45,892 nucleotides of DNA from Deltaproteobacteria bacterium Ga0077550 (GTDB taxonomy: Bacteria; Myxococcota_A; Polyangia; Nannocystales; Nannocystaceae), in NCBI GenBank assembly GCA_001464385.1, contig LNFB01000130.1, forward strand, positions 1-45,892, read 5' to 3'. Position numbers and translations under genes: made by a program. This document shows, piece by piece, positions 28,028 to 35,928 of the stretch (its first letter is position 1; each line of letters begins with the position of its first letter). The notes below the pieces were generated by a model. It did not search any database and was not told the DNA's origin. It was given only the letters and a program-made list of their open reading frames with translations.

Positions 28028-28678
28028 TCAAGGGGCGCGGTCGACCTGCCGGCGGATCCCCGCGGCCCACGTATCGAGGCGCGTCGCGGTGGGCTCGGCG
28101 CCGGTGAGCCCCGCCTCGAGATCCGCGAGCTCGGCGGCGAGCAGCTGCTTGGCCCGTCGCAGCCGGGTCTTCGCGGTGCCCACGGGCAGCGCGAGGACCT
28201 CCGCCAGCTCGGCGGCGGTCATGCCCTCCCAGTAGTGCAGCTCGAGGGCGACCTGGTGGTCGACCGGGATCCGCCGAAGCGCGGTGAGCATCGCGAGCTG
28301 CTTCTGATCGGCGGCGATGAGCAGGCTCGGGCTGTCGCCGAGCTCGGCGAAGGACACATGCGCGAGGTCCAGCGCGGTCGGCTCGCGGTAGCGGCCGCGC
28401 AGGTGCTTGCCGAGCACGTTGTGGGCGACGCCGAAGAGGAACGCGCGGAAGCTGCCGTCGCCGCGGAAGCGCGCCCGGCCCTCGAGGCAGCCGAGGAACG
28501 TCTGCTGGATCAGATCGTCGTGGTCCCGCGACAGCTTGTTCTGGAAGAAGCGCACGACCGCCTCGAAGTAGCGCGCGAACAGGGCCTCGCCGGCGTCGCG
28601 GTCGCCCGCGGCCCATGCGTCGAGGAGGGAACGATCGTCGCGCGCGTCCACGGCTGCGCGGCCGAGCGTATCAGCCAC
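28028..28678 (-). CDS. ECF sigma-70 factor
   Basis: The protein has 216 residues. Region 2 is FARYFEAVVRFFQNKL, DDLIQQTFLGCLEGRARFRG and FRAFLFGVAHNVLGKHLRGR. Region 4 is LRRIPVDHQVALELHYWEGM, TAAELAEVLALPVGTAKTRL and RRAKQLL. There is no extra domain and no adjacent anti-sigma gene. The start lies 3 bases after the stop of the 161-residue gene, so those two are co-transcribed. Kinase genes follow on the same strand. ECF factors linked to Ser/Thr kinases (for example the ECF43 type) are activated by phosphorylation, and this arrangement suggests the same here. That is inference. Confidence 0.92.
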   Translation of the reverse strand: MADTLGRAAVDARDDRSLLDAWAAGDRDAGEALFARYFEAVVRFFQNKLSRDHDDLIQQTFLGCLEGRARFRGDGSFRAFLFGVAHNVLGKHLRGRYREPTALDLAHVSFAELGDSPSLLIAADQKQLAMLTALRRIPVDHQVALELHYWEGMTAAELAEVLALPVGTAKTRLRRAKQLLAAELADLEAGLTGAEPTATRLDTWAAGIRRQVDRAP

Positions 28679-28681
28679 GCC

Positions 28682-29167
28682 TCACTCGCACTCGCACTCC
28701 TCGCAGAACGGGGCGCCGCTGGCCGCCGCGCGGGCGAGGATCTCGATCTGGTGGACGACCGCCGGCTCGAGCGGCGCGGGCGGGACGACCTCGGGGGCGG
28801 CGGTGAGGGTCGCGAGGTCCTGCAGCGGCGTGGCCGAGCTCGATGCGTTGCTCTCGAGGGGATCGGTCCGGCCCACGCGCGTCGGCAGGCGGCGCATCGT
28901 CAGGCGCGCCATGTGGATCGCGTCGAGGATGCCCGCGACCACGACGAAGTCGCTGAGGCTGCGGCCGCTGTCGGTGCCGACGACCGCGATGTGGATGTCG
29001 CGGAGCAGGTGCAGTGCGATCGGGTCCCGCGCGAGACGCCCGAGCACGTCGACGGCGTCGTCGGGATCGAGGACCACCGCGTCGGGATCGGTGGCCGAAG
29101 GGCCAGCGTGCGAGCGCCCGAGGTCGAGCTCGTACTCGGAGGTGCCGTCACGGAGCCGCCACTGCAT
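28682..29167 (-). CDS. Hypothetical protein with Cys-rich C-terminal tail
   Basis: The protein has 161 residues of unknown family. It is acidic overall. A core of strands and helices reads YELDLGRSHAGP, DAVDVLGRLARDPIALHLLR and FVVVAGILDAIHMARL. A Pro/Ala-rich segment (EVVPPAPLEPAVV) leads to the tail GAPFCEECECE, with three Cys in CxxCxC spacing that could bind a metal or be redox-active. No signal peptide. It is first in a minus-strand unit with the ECF sigma gene (3-base gap), and divergent from the DUF4123 gene across 43 bases. Context suggests a type VI secretion or signalling accessory, but nothing in the sequence proves it. Confidence 0.7.
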   Translation of the reverse strand: MQWRLRDGTSEYELDLGRSHAGPSATDPDAVVLDPDDAVDVLGRLARDPIALHLLRDIHIAVVGTDSGRSLSDFVVVAGILDAIHMARLTMRRLPTRVGRTDPLESNASSSATPLQDLATLTAAPEVVPPAPLEPAVVHQIEILARAAASGAPFCEECECE

Positions 29168-29175
29168 CGACCGCG

Positions 29176-29181
29176 AGTCTA
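29176..29181 (-). promoter_or_regulatory. Putative -10 box (TAGACT) of the 161-aa gene and sigma operon
   Basis: On the minus strand, TAGACT ends 8 nt before the ATG at 29167. It lies back to back with the plus-strand box at 29196, 14 bases away, so polymerases at the two promoters would compete for the same site. Confidence 0.4.
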
Positions 29182-29195
29182 CCCGCGAACGATGC

Positions 29196-29201
29196 TACGA
29201 T
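29196..29201 (+). promoter_or_regulatory. Putative -10 box (TACGAT) of the DUF4123 gene
   Basis: TACGAT ends 9 nt before the GTG at 29211, consistent with a leaderless message and supporting that GTG as start. Confidence 0.4.
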
Positions 29202-29210
29202 GGCCTCGCT

Positions 29211-29771
29211 GTGGCCGGCTCGAAGCGGACGATCAACGGCGTCATCGCGCGGGCCCTCGCCCGCACGCGGGCCGATGCCGCGGCGACGCGGGTCTGGGCG
29301 GTGGTCGACGCGGCCCGCGATCCTCGGATCGGCGCGGCGGTCCGCCACGCGAACAGCCGCGGCGTGTGCCTGTACGGCGACGACGTGCCGAACGAGCTGG
29401 CCTCTGCGGCGCCGTGGGTCGTGCCGATGCCGCCGGACTCCACCTTCGGCGCCCTGTTCGCCTCGACGGGCCGCGGCCACGCCTGGGGGATCGTGACCCG
29501 CAGCGACGCGCCGCGCGAAGCGGTCGCCCAGCACTTCACCACGCTGCTGCGGGCGCAGCTGCCCGACGGCCGCGTGGTGTTGTTCCGCTTCTACGATCCC
29601 CGCGTGCTGCGGGCGTACCTGCCGACGTGCACCCCCGACGAGCTCGCGCAGATCTTCGGGCCCTGCGCCGGCTTCCTGCTCGAGCAGGCCGACGGCGGCC
29701 AGCGCGAGTACGTCGTCGAGCAGGGCGCGCTCGTCGTCCGCGAGCCCCGCTGGGATCTGTGGATCGACTGA
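29211..29771 (+). CDS. DUF4123 domain protein (type VI secretion effector adaptor), orphan
   Basis: The protein has 186 residues from the GTG at 29211. It matches DUF4123 along its length: RVWAVVDAARDPRI, LASAAPWVVPMPPDSTFG, RGHAWGIVTRSDAPREAVAQ, HFTTLLRAQLPDGRVVLFRF and YDPRVLRAYLPTCTPDELAQ, followed by IFGPCAGFLLEQAD. DUF4123 proteins (Tap/TEC) load specific effectors onto VgrG spikes of the type VI secretion system and are normally encoded between vgrG and the effector. Here neither lies next to it: the downstream neighbour is a convergent phosphatase gene 25 bases away. It is divergent from the Cys-tailed 161-residue gene. The effector must be encoded elsewhere, or the gene has lost its partner. 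Confidence 0.87.
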   Translation: MAGSKRTINGVIARALARTRADAAATRVWAVVDAARDPRIGAAVRHANSRGVCLYGDDVPNELASAAPWVVPMPPDSTFGALFASTGRGHAWGIVTRSDAPREAVAQHFTTLLRAQLPDGRVVLFRFYDPRVLRAYLPTCTPDELAQIFGPCAGFLLEQADGGQREYVVEQGALVVREPRWDLWID

Positions 29772-29796
29772 GCGTGGCGGAACTCGACCGGGCGAC

Positions 29797-31989
29797 TCAC
29801 ACCCATTTCTGCATCTCGGGATCCCACCGCCGCCAGGTCCCCGCGAAGTCCTGGAACAGCTCGGGGGCCCCGGCGTCGACGCGGAACCGGGCGACGTTGA
29901 ACAGCGCGTCGAGGTTCGCGTCGTCGTAGTGGGACTCGGACACGACGTCCTCGGCGTGGGAGTAGTACGAGGTCAGCACCTGCGTCGCGGAGGCCTCGAC
30001 GATCGCGTAGCCGTGGGCGGTGACGTCGGCGTAGCCGAGGTGCGCGTTCGGTCCGCCCGACAGCTGCAGCAGGTCCTTGATCGCCGCGGCGAGATCCGCC
30101 GCGCCCGGCACCGTGCTCAGCACCGGGTCGTCCGCGACCTGGTTCTGCAGGAGCCGCTGGAACGTGGTCGAGCTGATCGAGCTGGTGACGAACTCGACGA
30201 TCTTCTTGCTGGGGTCGCTGCGGACCATCGGAGTCCCGGCGAAGAAGGCATGGATGTCGCCGGTGATCGCGATGACGTTCGGCACGCCCGACAGCTCGGC
30301 CAGCAGCGCGTCACGGCGGTTGCCCATGCCGTTCCAGTCGTCGACGTTGATGTGGAACACGCGCTTGAACGACGCCGGCACCGACAGCAGGCTCAGATCG
30401 ATCTGCAGCGGCATGAGGCAGAACTCGTTGCCCCAGAATTTCCAGGTGCGGGTCGAGCCGCGCATGGTGTCGAGGAACCACGCCTCCTGCTCGGCGCCCA
30501 TGGCCTGCTCGCTGGCGCCGTCGCTGTCGGCCCAGCGCGCCGCGGCGTAGCGGGCGAAGATGTCGCGGGCGACCAGGTAGCGCGAGCCGATGCGTGACCA
30601 CAGGCTGCCCTTCATCATGTCGGCGAAGGCGTAGCCGCGGGGCAGGGTGGCGAGGGTCGCCTCGTCGATCGCCGCGGTGCTCGAGCCGGTGTCGGCGAGC
30701 ACGTCGTTGATCCACGCCGCCGAGATCGCGCCGGTGATGCGATCCTCGGGGTAGCCCGCGGCGCTCGCCGCCGCCCGGAGCTCGCCCGCATAGGCGCCGC
30801 CGGCGAACGCGTCGATGTCGTCGACGTACGGCGTCGCGTCGTCCGGCAGCGCGCCGTCCGCCTCGAGCTGCGCCTGCGTGAGCACGACGACGCCGGGGTA
30901 GGCGTCCTCGGGCACGAGGTGATCGCTGCGATGGGTCCGCAGGTCCGTCAACACCAGGTGCACGTGCTTGCCGAAGCCGAAGTCGCGCCAGATCCGGATG
31001 TCGTCCGGCGGCGTCGCGGCGGGATCGTACTCGAACGCCGGGTCGGCGAAGTCGACCGGCATGTACTCGAACCACGCCTGGTTGGCGGCGCGGCGGCGGT
31101 CGACGTCGGTCTCGTCGACCTTGCCATCCTGGTAGGTGCCGGTCGCGCCCCAGCAGTCGTCGGAGAACTCGTGGTCGTCCCAGATCGCGACCATCGGCAG
31201 CGTCTCGTGGGTCCGCTGCAGCATCGGATCGGAGCGGAAGATCCGGTAGAGCTGGCGGTAGTTGTCGAGCGAGCGCGCGGCCTGGAAGCTGTCGCCCTCG
31301 CCGCGGGCCACGGTGAGCACGCCGTCCTGATCGTCGAACTCGACCGCGCGGCCCTCGATGCTGCCCTGGAAGCCCTCGTCGCCGGCCGTCTCGTAGATGT
31401 AGTCGCCGAGGTGGACGAAGAAATCGAGATCGGGCTGGGTCAGCAGGTGGGCGTACGCGTTGTAGTACCGGCCGCCGTAGTCCTGGCACGCGACGAAGGC
31501 GAAGCGCACGGTCCGATCCGCGTCGGCGGCCGGGGCCGTGCGGGTGCGCCCGGTCTGGCTGGCGAACCGCCCGTCGGGGAGGGCTGCGACGAAGCGGTAG
31601 TAGTAGACGGTGTCGGCCTCGAGGCCGGTGACGCGGAACTTCACGCAGTGATCGTGGGTGGCGGTCGCGATGGCCACGCCCGCGTCGGCGTCGTCCCAGG
31701 TCGCGCGCATCGTCCGCGCCTCGTCGAGGTACAGCTCGAGCTCGACGTCGACATCGTCGCCACCATCCGTGTCGGACGCGTCGGGGCCGGGCTCGACGCG
31801 GGTCCACAGCACGACCGAGTCCGGCCGCGGATCGCCGGACGCGACCGACTGTGGGAAGTGTTCGGGCCCGTCGACGACCTCGGCTTCCGGATCGCCATCG
31901 TCACCGCCACATCCCGAGGCGACGGTCCATCCACCGAGGGTCGCGAGGCCAGCGCGGAGGAACGCGCGGCGTTGCATGGTCACACGCAT
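29797..31989 (-). CDS. PhoD-family alkaline phosphatase D-like lipoprotein (Tat signal)
   Basis: The protein has 730 residues from the ATG at 31989; an ATG at 31977 gives MQRRAFLRAGL and may be the true start. The signal has a twin-arginine motif RRAFLR, a hydrophobic stretch and a lipobox-like ASGC, so it is Tat-exported and probably lipidated. The PhoD N-terminal domain follows (FPQSVASGDPRPDSVVLWTR). The metallophosphatase core has FVACQDYGGRYYNAY, FFVHLGDYIYET, AIWDDHEFSDDCWG and NVIAITGDIHAFFAG, carrying the conserved Asp, His and Asn metal ligands. PhoD enzymes release phosphate from mono- and diesters and use Ca/Fe. This one has extra inserts (for example 570-700), making it longer than Bacillus PhoD. 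No phosphate-regulon box was recognised. Confidence 0.92.
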   Translation of the reverse strand: MRVTMQRRAFLRAGLATLGGWTVASGCGGDDGDPEAEVVDGPEHFPQSVASGDPRPDSVVLWTRVEPGPDASDTDGGDDVDVELELYLDEARTMRATWDDADAGVAIATATHDHCVKFRVTGLEADTVYYYRFVAALPDGRFASQTGRTRTAPAADADRTVRFAFVACQDYGGRYYNAYAHLLTQPDLDFFVHLGDYIYETAGDEGFQGSIEGRAVEFDDQDGVLTVARGEGDSFQAARSLDNYRQLYRIFRSDPMLQRTHETLPMVAIWDDHEFSDDCWGATGTYQDGKVDETDVDRRRAANQAWFEYMPVDFADPAFEYDPAATPPDDIRIWRDFGFGKHVHLVLTDLRTHRSDHLVPEDAYPGVVVLTQAQLEADGALPDDATPYVDDIDAFAGGAYAGELRAAASAAGYPEDRITGAISAAWINDVLADTGSSTAAIDEATLATLPRGYAFADMMKGSLWSRIGSRYLVARDIFARYAAARWADSDGASEQAMGAEQEAWFLDTMRGSTRTWKFWGNEFCLMPLQIDLSLLSVPASFKRVFHINVDDWNGMGNRRDALLAELSGVPNVIAITGDIHAFFAGTPMVRSDPSKKIVEFVTSSISSTTFQRLLQNQVADDPVLSTVPGAADLAAAIKDLLQLSGGPNAHLGYADVTAHGYAIVEASATQVLTSYYSHAEDVVSESHYDDANLDALFNVARFRVDAGAPELFQDFAGTWRRWDPEMQKWV

Positions 31990-32077
31990 GGTCGTTCGAT
32001 CCCTGCGGTCGCGTGACTGAACGCGACGGCGCTCCGAGGATACCCCGCGGCTGCGGCTTGTGGTTCAATCACGCGCG

Positions 32078-33931
32078 ATGCAACCGGTCGACCAGGGGCC
32101 ACCGGGCTCACCGCCCCCGGCCCTACCGCCCGCCGGGCCGCGCGCACCCGTCGGCGCGCCACGGGTGGTCCACGGTCCGCTGGGCGCCGAGCCGCAATCG
32201 GTGATCCGTCGTGGCCTGGCCGTCATCGTCGCGTTGCTCTTGCTGGTGTTCGACCTGGTATGGCCCGGGCCGGTGACCGGCACGCTGGCGGTGCTCTCGA
32301 TGTTCGCCCTGCTGATGGGCCTCCTCGCCGGGCTGCTGCGCGCCCGCAGCCGCCGCATCCGCCGGCTCGTCGGGGCGCTCATCGGCGCCGACGCGATCAT
32401 CCTCTTCACGATGTTCGCGCTGTTCATCGCGCGCGCGTACATCCTCTCCGAGCAGTTCGCCCAGCCGACGGACGAGTACGACCGCGCCGCGCGGATCTAC
32501 GTCCTCGTATTCCTGGTGATCGGGACCCTGCAGGGGTTCTCGGCGGCGATGCCCGAGCGCCTCGCCCGGCTCGCGCTCAAGCTGGCGCAGCGCCCGGCGC
32601 TGATGCTCGCGGGCAGCTTCGCCGCGATGATCCTCATCGGCTCGCTGATGCTGACGCTGCCGGTCGCGGTCGAGAACGTCTCGTACATCTCGTTCGTCGA
32701 CTCGCTGTTCACGATCACCTCGGCGGTGTGCGTGACGGGCCTGACCGTCAACGATCCGGGGACCACGTACACGTTCTTCGGCGAGATCACGATCCTGCTG
32801 TCGATCCAGCTCGGCGGCATCGGCATCATGACGCTGGCCGCCCTGGCGCTCAGCTTCGCCCGGGACACCGCCCTGGCGACCCAGCTGCGATACGCCGCGA
32901 TGCTCGACGCGCGGACGCTGTCGGACCTGCGCACCACCGTGCAGAGCATCGTGGTCGGGACGCTCGCGGTCGAGGCCATCGGCGCCCTGTTGCTGTACTT
33001 CCAGTTCGCCGGCGATCCGCGGACCGAGGGCCACTCTGCCGCGTGGCTGGCCATCTTTCACGCGGTGTCGGCGTTCTGCAACGCCGGCTTCGCGCTGTTC
33101 CCCAACAACCTGGTGATGTTCGCCGACGACCTCGGCGTGCAGATCATCATCATGATGTTGGTGACGCTGGGCGGCCTCGGCTTCCCGGTGATGCGCGAGG
33201 TCGTGATCCTGCTGCGCGCGCGCCTGGCCCGGCGGCTGGTCCGCGAGGCGCCGGCGGTGCCGCTGATGTCGCTCGCGACGCGGGTGGTGCTGTGGACCAG
33301 CGCGATCCTGGTGCTCGCCGGCATGGTCCTCACCCTGGTGTTCGAGTTCCGCCGGGGGCTCGGCCACCTCGGCTGGGGCGAGAAGATCCTCGCCGCGCTG
33401 TTCCACTCGGTGAACCTGCGCACCTCGGGGTTCAACACCGTCGACCTGTCGCTCTTCGCGGCGCCGATCCTGCTGTGGAGCTGCGTGCTGATGTTCATCG
33501 GCGGCTCGCCCGGGTCCACCGCCGGCGGCATCAAGACCACGACCGTCGCGACCCTCTTCGCCACGCTGCGCGGCGAGATGCGCGGGCACGAGCCGACCCT
33601 GGGGCGGCGCTCGATCGCCCCCGAGGTGTTCCGGCGCGCGACTGCGGTGGCGGCGATCTCGGCGATGATCGTGCTGGTCGCGCTGACGCTGCTCTCGCTC
33701 ACGGAGGAGCACGACTTCGTGCGGCTGCTGTTCGAGACGGTCTCGGCGTTCGGCACCGTGGGGCTGTCGACCGGCATCACCTCCACCCTGACGGTCGCGG
33801 GCAAGCTCGTGATCTCCGCGACCATGTTCGTCGGCCGCTGCGGCCCGCTGACCGTCGCGCTCGCGGTCGCCAGCGCCGAGAACTCCAAGCCCCCCTATCG
33901 GCTCGCCCGCGAGAGCCTCCCCATCGGATGA
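32078..33931 (+). CDS. trkH: TrkH/KtrB-family potassium transporter
   Basis: The protein has 617 residues from the ATG at 32078. A Pro-rich cytoplasmic N-terminus is followed by extra helices (residues about 50-150) before the canonical core. All four selectivity-filter P-loops are visible: TSAVCVTGLTVND, VSAFCNAGFALFPN, VNLRTSGFNTVDL and VSAFGTVGLSTGIT, each with its central Gly. The SPGSTAGGIKTTTVATL loop is characteristic of the superfamily. It forms the membrane pore for K+ uptake with a TrkA/KtrA gating ring, and the next gene encodes such a protein. The first gene of a run with 7-12 base gaps, it is probably the head of a four-gene operon. A weak TTCAAT box lies 8 nt before the start. 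Confidence 0.95.
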   Translation: MQPVDQGPPGSPPPALPPAGPRAPVGAPRVVHGPLGAEPQSVIRRGLAVIVALLLLVFDLVWPGPVTGTLAVLSMFALLMGLLAGLLRARSRRIRRLVGALIGADAIILFTMFALFIARAYILSEQFAQPTDEYDRAARIYVLVFLVIGTLQGFSAAMPERLARLALKLAQRPALMLAGSFAAMILIGSLMLTLPVAVENVSYISFVDSLFTITSAVCVTGLTVNDPGTTYTFFGEITILLSIQLGGIGIMTLAALALSFARDTALATQLRYAAMLDARTLSDLRTTVQSIVVGTLAVEAIGALLLYFQFAGDPRTEGHSAAWLAIFHAVSAFCNAGFALFPNNLVMFADDLGVQIIIMMLVTLGGLGFPVMREVVILLRARLARRLVREAPAVPLMSLATRVVLWTSAILVLAGMVLTLVFEFRRGLGHLGWGEKILAALFHSVNLRTSGFNTVDLSLFAAPILLWSCVLMFIGGSPGSTAGGIKTTTVATLFATLRGEMRGHEPTLGRRSIAPEVFRRATAVAAISAMIVLVALTLLSLTEEHDFVRLLFETVSAFGTVGLSTGITSTLTVAGKLVISATMFVGRCGPLTVALAVASAENSKPPYRLARESLPIG

Positions 33932-33943
33932 GGAACCACCACC

Positions 33944-34456
33944 ATGGCTAGACGCATTCTCGTCGTTGGACTCGGTCGCTTCGGCTCGGCGCTCGCGGAA
34001 TCCCTCGCGGCCACCGGCTGCGAGGTCGTCGCGGTCGACAACGACATGGCCCACATCGACGCGATCAAGAACAAGGTCGCCTACGCCCTCGAGCTCGACG
34101 CGACCGATCCGAACGCGCTGCGATCGATCGATGCCCAGAGCTGCCAGGCCGCGGTGGTCGCGGTCGGCGAGAACTTCGAGGGCGCGGTGCTCACCGTCGC
34201 TGCCCTGCGCGAGCTCGGCGTGCACAACATCATCGCCCGGGCGATCACGACGCGGCACGGTCGCATCCTGATGGCCGCAGGGGCGAGCCGCGTGGTCGAG
34301 ATCGAGTCGGAGATGGGTCGCGCGCTCGGCCGCGAGCTCGCCGGCGGGGCCGACCTCGCGACGGCCGCGACGGCGGCGGCGATGGGCGCACCGCCGGCCG
34401 GGATGCCGGGCATGCCGGGCGGCGGCGGGCCACCGCCGGGTTTCACGGGGCGCTGA
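33944..34456 (+). CDS. TrkA-N (KtrA-like) potassium channel regulator lacking the TrkA-C domain
   Basis: The protein has 170 residues. The RCK Rossmann domain contains the dinucleotide motif VVGLGRFGSALAESL, the ribose-binding acid in VAVDND, ALELDATDPNALRSIDAQSC and ALRELGVHNIIARAITTRHG. After about 135 residues the usual TrkA-C ligand domain is replaced by a low-complexity tail rich in Ala, Gly, Met and Pro (MGAPPAGMPGMPGGGGPPPG). KtrA and TrkA form octameric rings under TrkH/KtrB and gate on ATP/ADP or NAD(H); loss of TrkA-C implies a different regulation. A gagga box before the ATG is its ribosome-binding site. It follows trkH by 12 bases. Confidence 0.9.
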   Translation: MARRILVVGLGRFGSALAESLAATGCEVVAVDNDMAHIDAIKNKVAYALELDATDPNALRSIDAQSCQAAVVAVGENFEGAVLTVAALRELGVHNIIARAITTRHGRILMAAGASRVVEIESEMGRALGRELAGGADLATAATAAAMGAPPAGMPGMPGGGGPPPGFTGR

Positions 34457-34466
34457 CGGGCCCGCC

Positions 34467-34736
34467 GTGGCGACGGTCGTCTTCACGCAGAACCTCCGGC
34501 GACACGTCGCGTGCCCGCCCGAGGCGGTCGACGCGGCGACGGTGGCGCAGGCCCTCGCGATCGTCTTCGCCAGCAATCCCCGGCTGCGCGGCTATGTGCT
34601 CGACGACCAGGGCGCGCTACGCCACCACATGATGGTCTTCGTCGACGGCGAGCCGATCACCGACCGGCGCCACCTCTCGGATCCCATCGCGCCGGGATCC
34701 GAGCTGTACGTCATGCAGGCGCTGTCCGGAGGTTGA
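34467..34736 (+). CDS. MoaD/ThiS-family small sulfur-carrier-like protein
   Basis: The protein has 89 residues from the GTG at 34467, the usual size. It shows a beta-grasp pattern (VVFTQNLRRHV, VAQALAIVFASNPRLRGYVL, HHMMVFVDGEPITDR, GSELYVMQALSGG) and ends in Gly-Gly, the tail needed for adenylation and thiocarboxylation by ThiF/MoeB enzymes. No activating enzyme, MoaE or ThiG lies nearby. It is placed 10 bases after the TrkA-like gene and 7 before the Asp-box gene. Pairing of a MoaD-like protein with an Asp-box/sialidase-like protein recurs in other genomes, so it probably functions with that product and not in molybdopterin synthesis. This is inference. Confidence 0.87.
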   Translation: MATVVFTQNLRRHVACPPEAVDAATVAQALAIVFASNPRLRGYVLDDQGALRHHMMVFVDGEPITDRRHLSDPIAPGSELYVMQALSGG

Positions 34737-34743
34737 AGGTCCC

Positions 34744-35844
34744 ATGCACTCGATGCTGATCTCCACCCGCAAGGGGTTGTTCGTCGCCGAGCCCACGTCG
34801 GGGGGCTACGCGATCGATCGCGGCCACTTCGTCGGCGACAACCTCTCGCTCGCGATGGTCGACCCGCGCGACGGTGCCTGGTACGCCGCGCTCGATCACG
34901 GCCACTTCGGGGTCAAGCTCCACCGCTCGGACGATCGCGGCGCGACGTGGGCCGAGATCGCGACGCCGGCCTACCCGCCGCAGCCCGAGGGCGAGGTGCA
35001 GACCAACTACTTCGGCCTCGAGCTGAAGTGGTCGACCTCGCTCGTCTGGTCGCTCGCGCCCGCGCTCGACGCTGACGGCGCCCTGTGGTGCGGGACGATC
35101 CCCGGCGGACTGTTCCGCTCGGAGGATCGCGGGGCGAGCTGGTCGCTCGTCGACGCGCTGTGGTTCCACCCCGATCGCAAGAAGTGGGGCGGTGGCGGCC
35201 GCGATCACGCCGGCATCCACTCGATCTGCGTCGACCCGCGCGACCCCAGGACCGTCGCCGTCGCCGTGAGCACCGGCGGCATCTGGCGCACGCGGGACGC
35301 CGGCGCCACCTGGACCAACTGCGCCGACGGCATGCGCGCCGAGTACGTCCCGCCCGAGCTGGTCCACGACGGCAACGCGCAGGACGTCCACTGCCTCGTG
35401 CAGTGCGCGGCGACGCCGACGACGTTCTGGGTGCAGCACCACAACGGGATCTTCGTCTCCACCGACGACATGGCGACATGGACCGAGCTCGAGGACGCCG
35501 GCCCGTCGCGCTTCGGTTTCCCGGTGGTGGTCGATCCCAACGACCCGAACACCGCGTGGTTCGTGCCGGCGATCAAGGACGAGAAGCGGATCCCCGTGGA
35601 CGGCAAGGTCGTCGTCACCCGCACGCGCGACGGCGGCAAGAGCTTCGACGTGCTGTCCGCCGGCCTGCCGAGCCGCTTCGCGTACGACCTCGTGTACCGC
35701 CACGGGTTCGCGCGGGCGCCGGACGGGGCGCTCGCGTTCGGCTCGACGACGGGCAACGTGTTCGCCAGCCTCGACGGCGGGGATCACTGGGCGGTGGTGT
35801 CGAACTACCTCCCGCCGGTCTACGCGGTGACGTTCGTGGCGTGA
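34744..35844 (+). CDS. Asp-box (BNR/sialidase-like) propeller protein
   Basis: The protein has 366 residues with no signal peptide, so cytoplasmic. Six Asp-box motifs (SxDxGxTW-like) are clear: SDDRGATW, SEDRGASW, TRDAGATW, STDDMATW, TRDGGKSF and SLDGGDHW. They mark a six-bladed propeller of the VPS10/sialidase type. ISTRKGLFVAEP at the start and the GGGGRDHAGIHSICVDPRDP segment are typical of the exo-alpha-sialidase-annotated group found beside MoaD-like genes. The catalytic Arg triad and Tyr/Glu pair of true sialidases are not recognisable, so hydrolase activity is doubtful. It is last in the TrkH/TrkA/MoaD run. Confidence 0.85.
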   Translation: MHSMLISTRKGLFVAEPTSGGYAIDRGHFVGDNLSLAMVDPRDGAWYAALDHGHFGVKLHRSDDRGATWAEIATPAYPPQPEGEVQTNYFGLELKWSTSLVWSLAPALDADGALWCGTIPGGLFRSEDRGASWSLVDALWFHPDRKKWGGGGRDHAGIHSICVDPRDPRTVAVAVSTGGIWRTRDAGATWTNCADGMRAEYVPPELVHDGNAQDVHCLVQCAATPTTFWVQHHNGIFVSTDDMATWTELEDAGPSRFGFPVVVDPNDPNTAWFVPAIKDEKRIPVDGKVVVTRTRDGGKSFDVLSAGLPSRFAYDLVYRHGFARAPDGALAFGSTTGNVFASLDGGDHWAVVSNYLPPVYAVTFVA

Positions 35845-35914
35845 TTGGACGGCGCCACCCGCGGACGGCCGATCGGCCGCGCACTGCCCCTGCTGCACCG
35901 CGGCGTGGTTCCGG

Positions 35915-35920
35915 CATACT
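35915..35920 (+). promoter_or_regulatory. Putative -10 box (CATACT) of the 157-aa lipoprotein gene
   Basis: CATACT, one base off the TAnnnT pattern, ends 8 nt before the ATG at 35929, and there is no Shine-Dalgarno between. Confidence 0.3.
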
Positions 35921-35928
35921 CGTGATCG

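Noticed and set aside
32123..34576. 817-residue open frame on the minus strand opposite trkH and the TrkA-N gene
   Set aside because: Spans two real plus-strand genes and is made of Arg/Glu/His low complexity.
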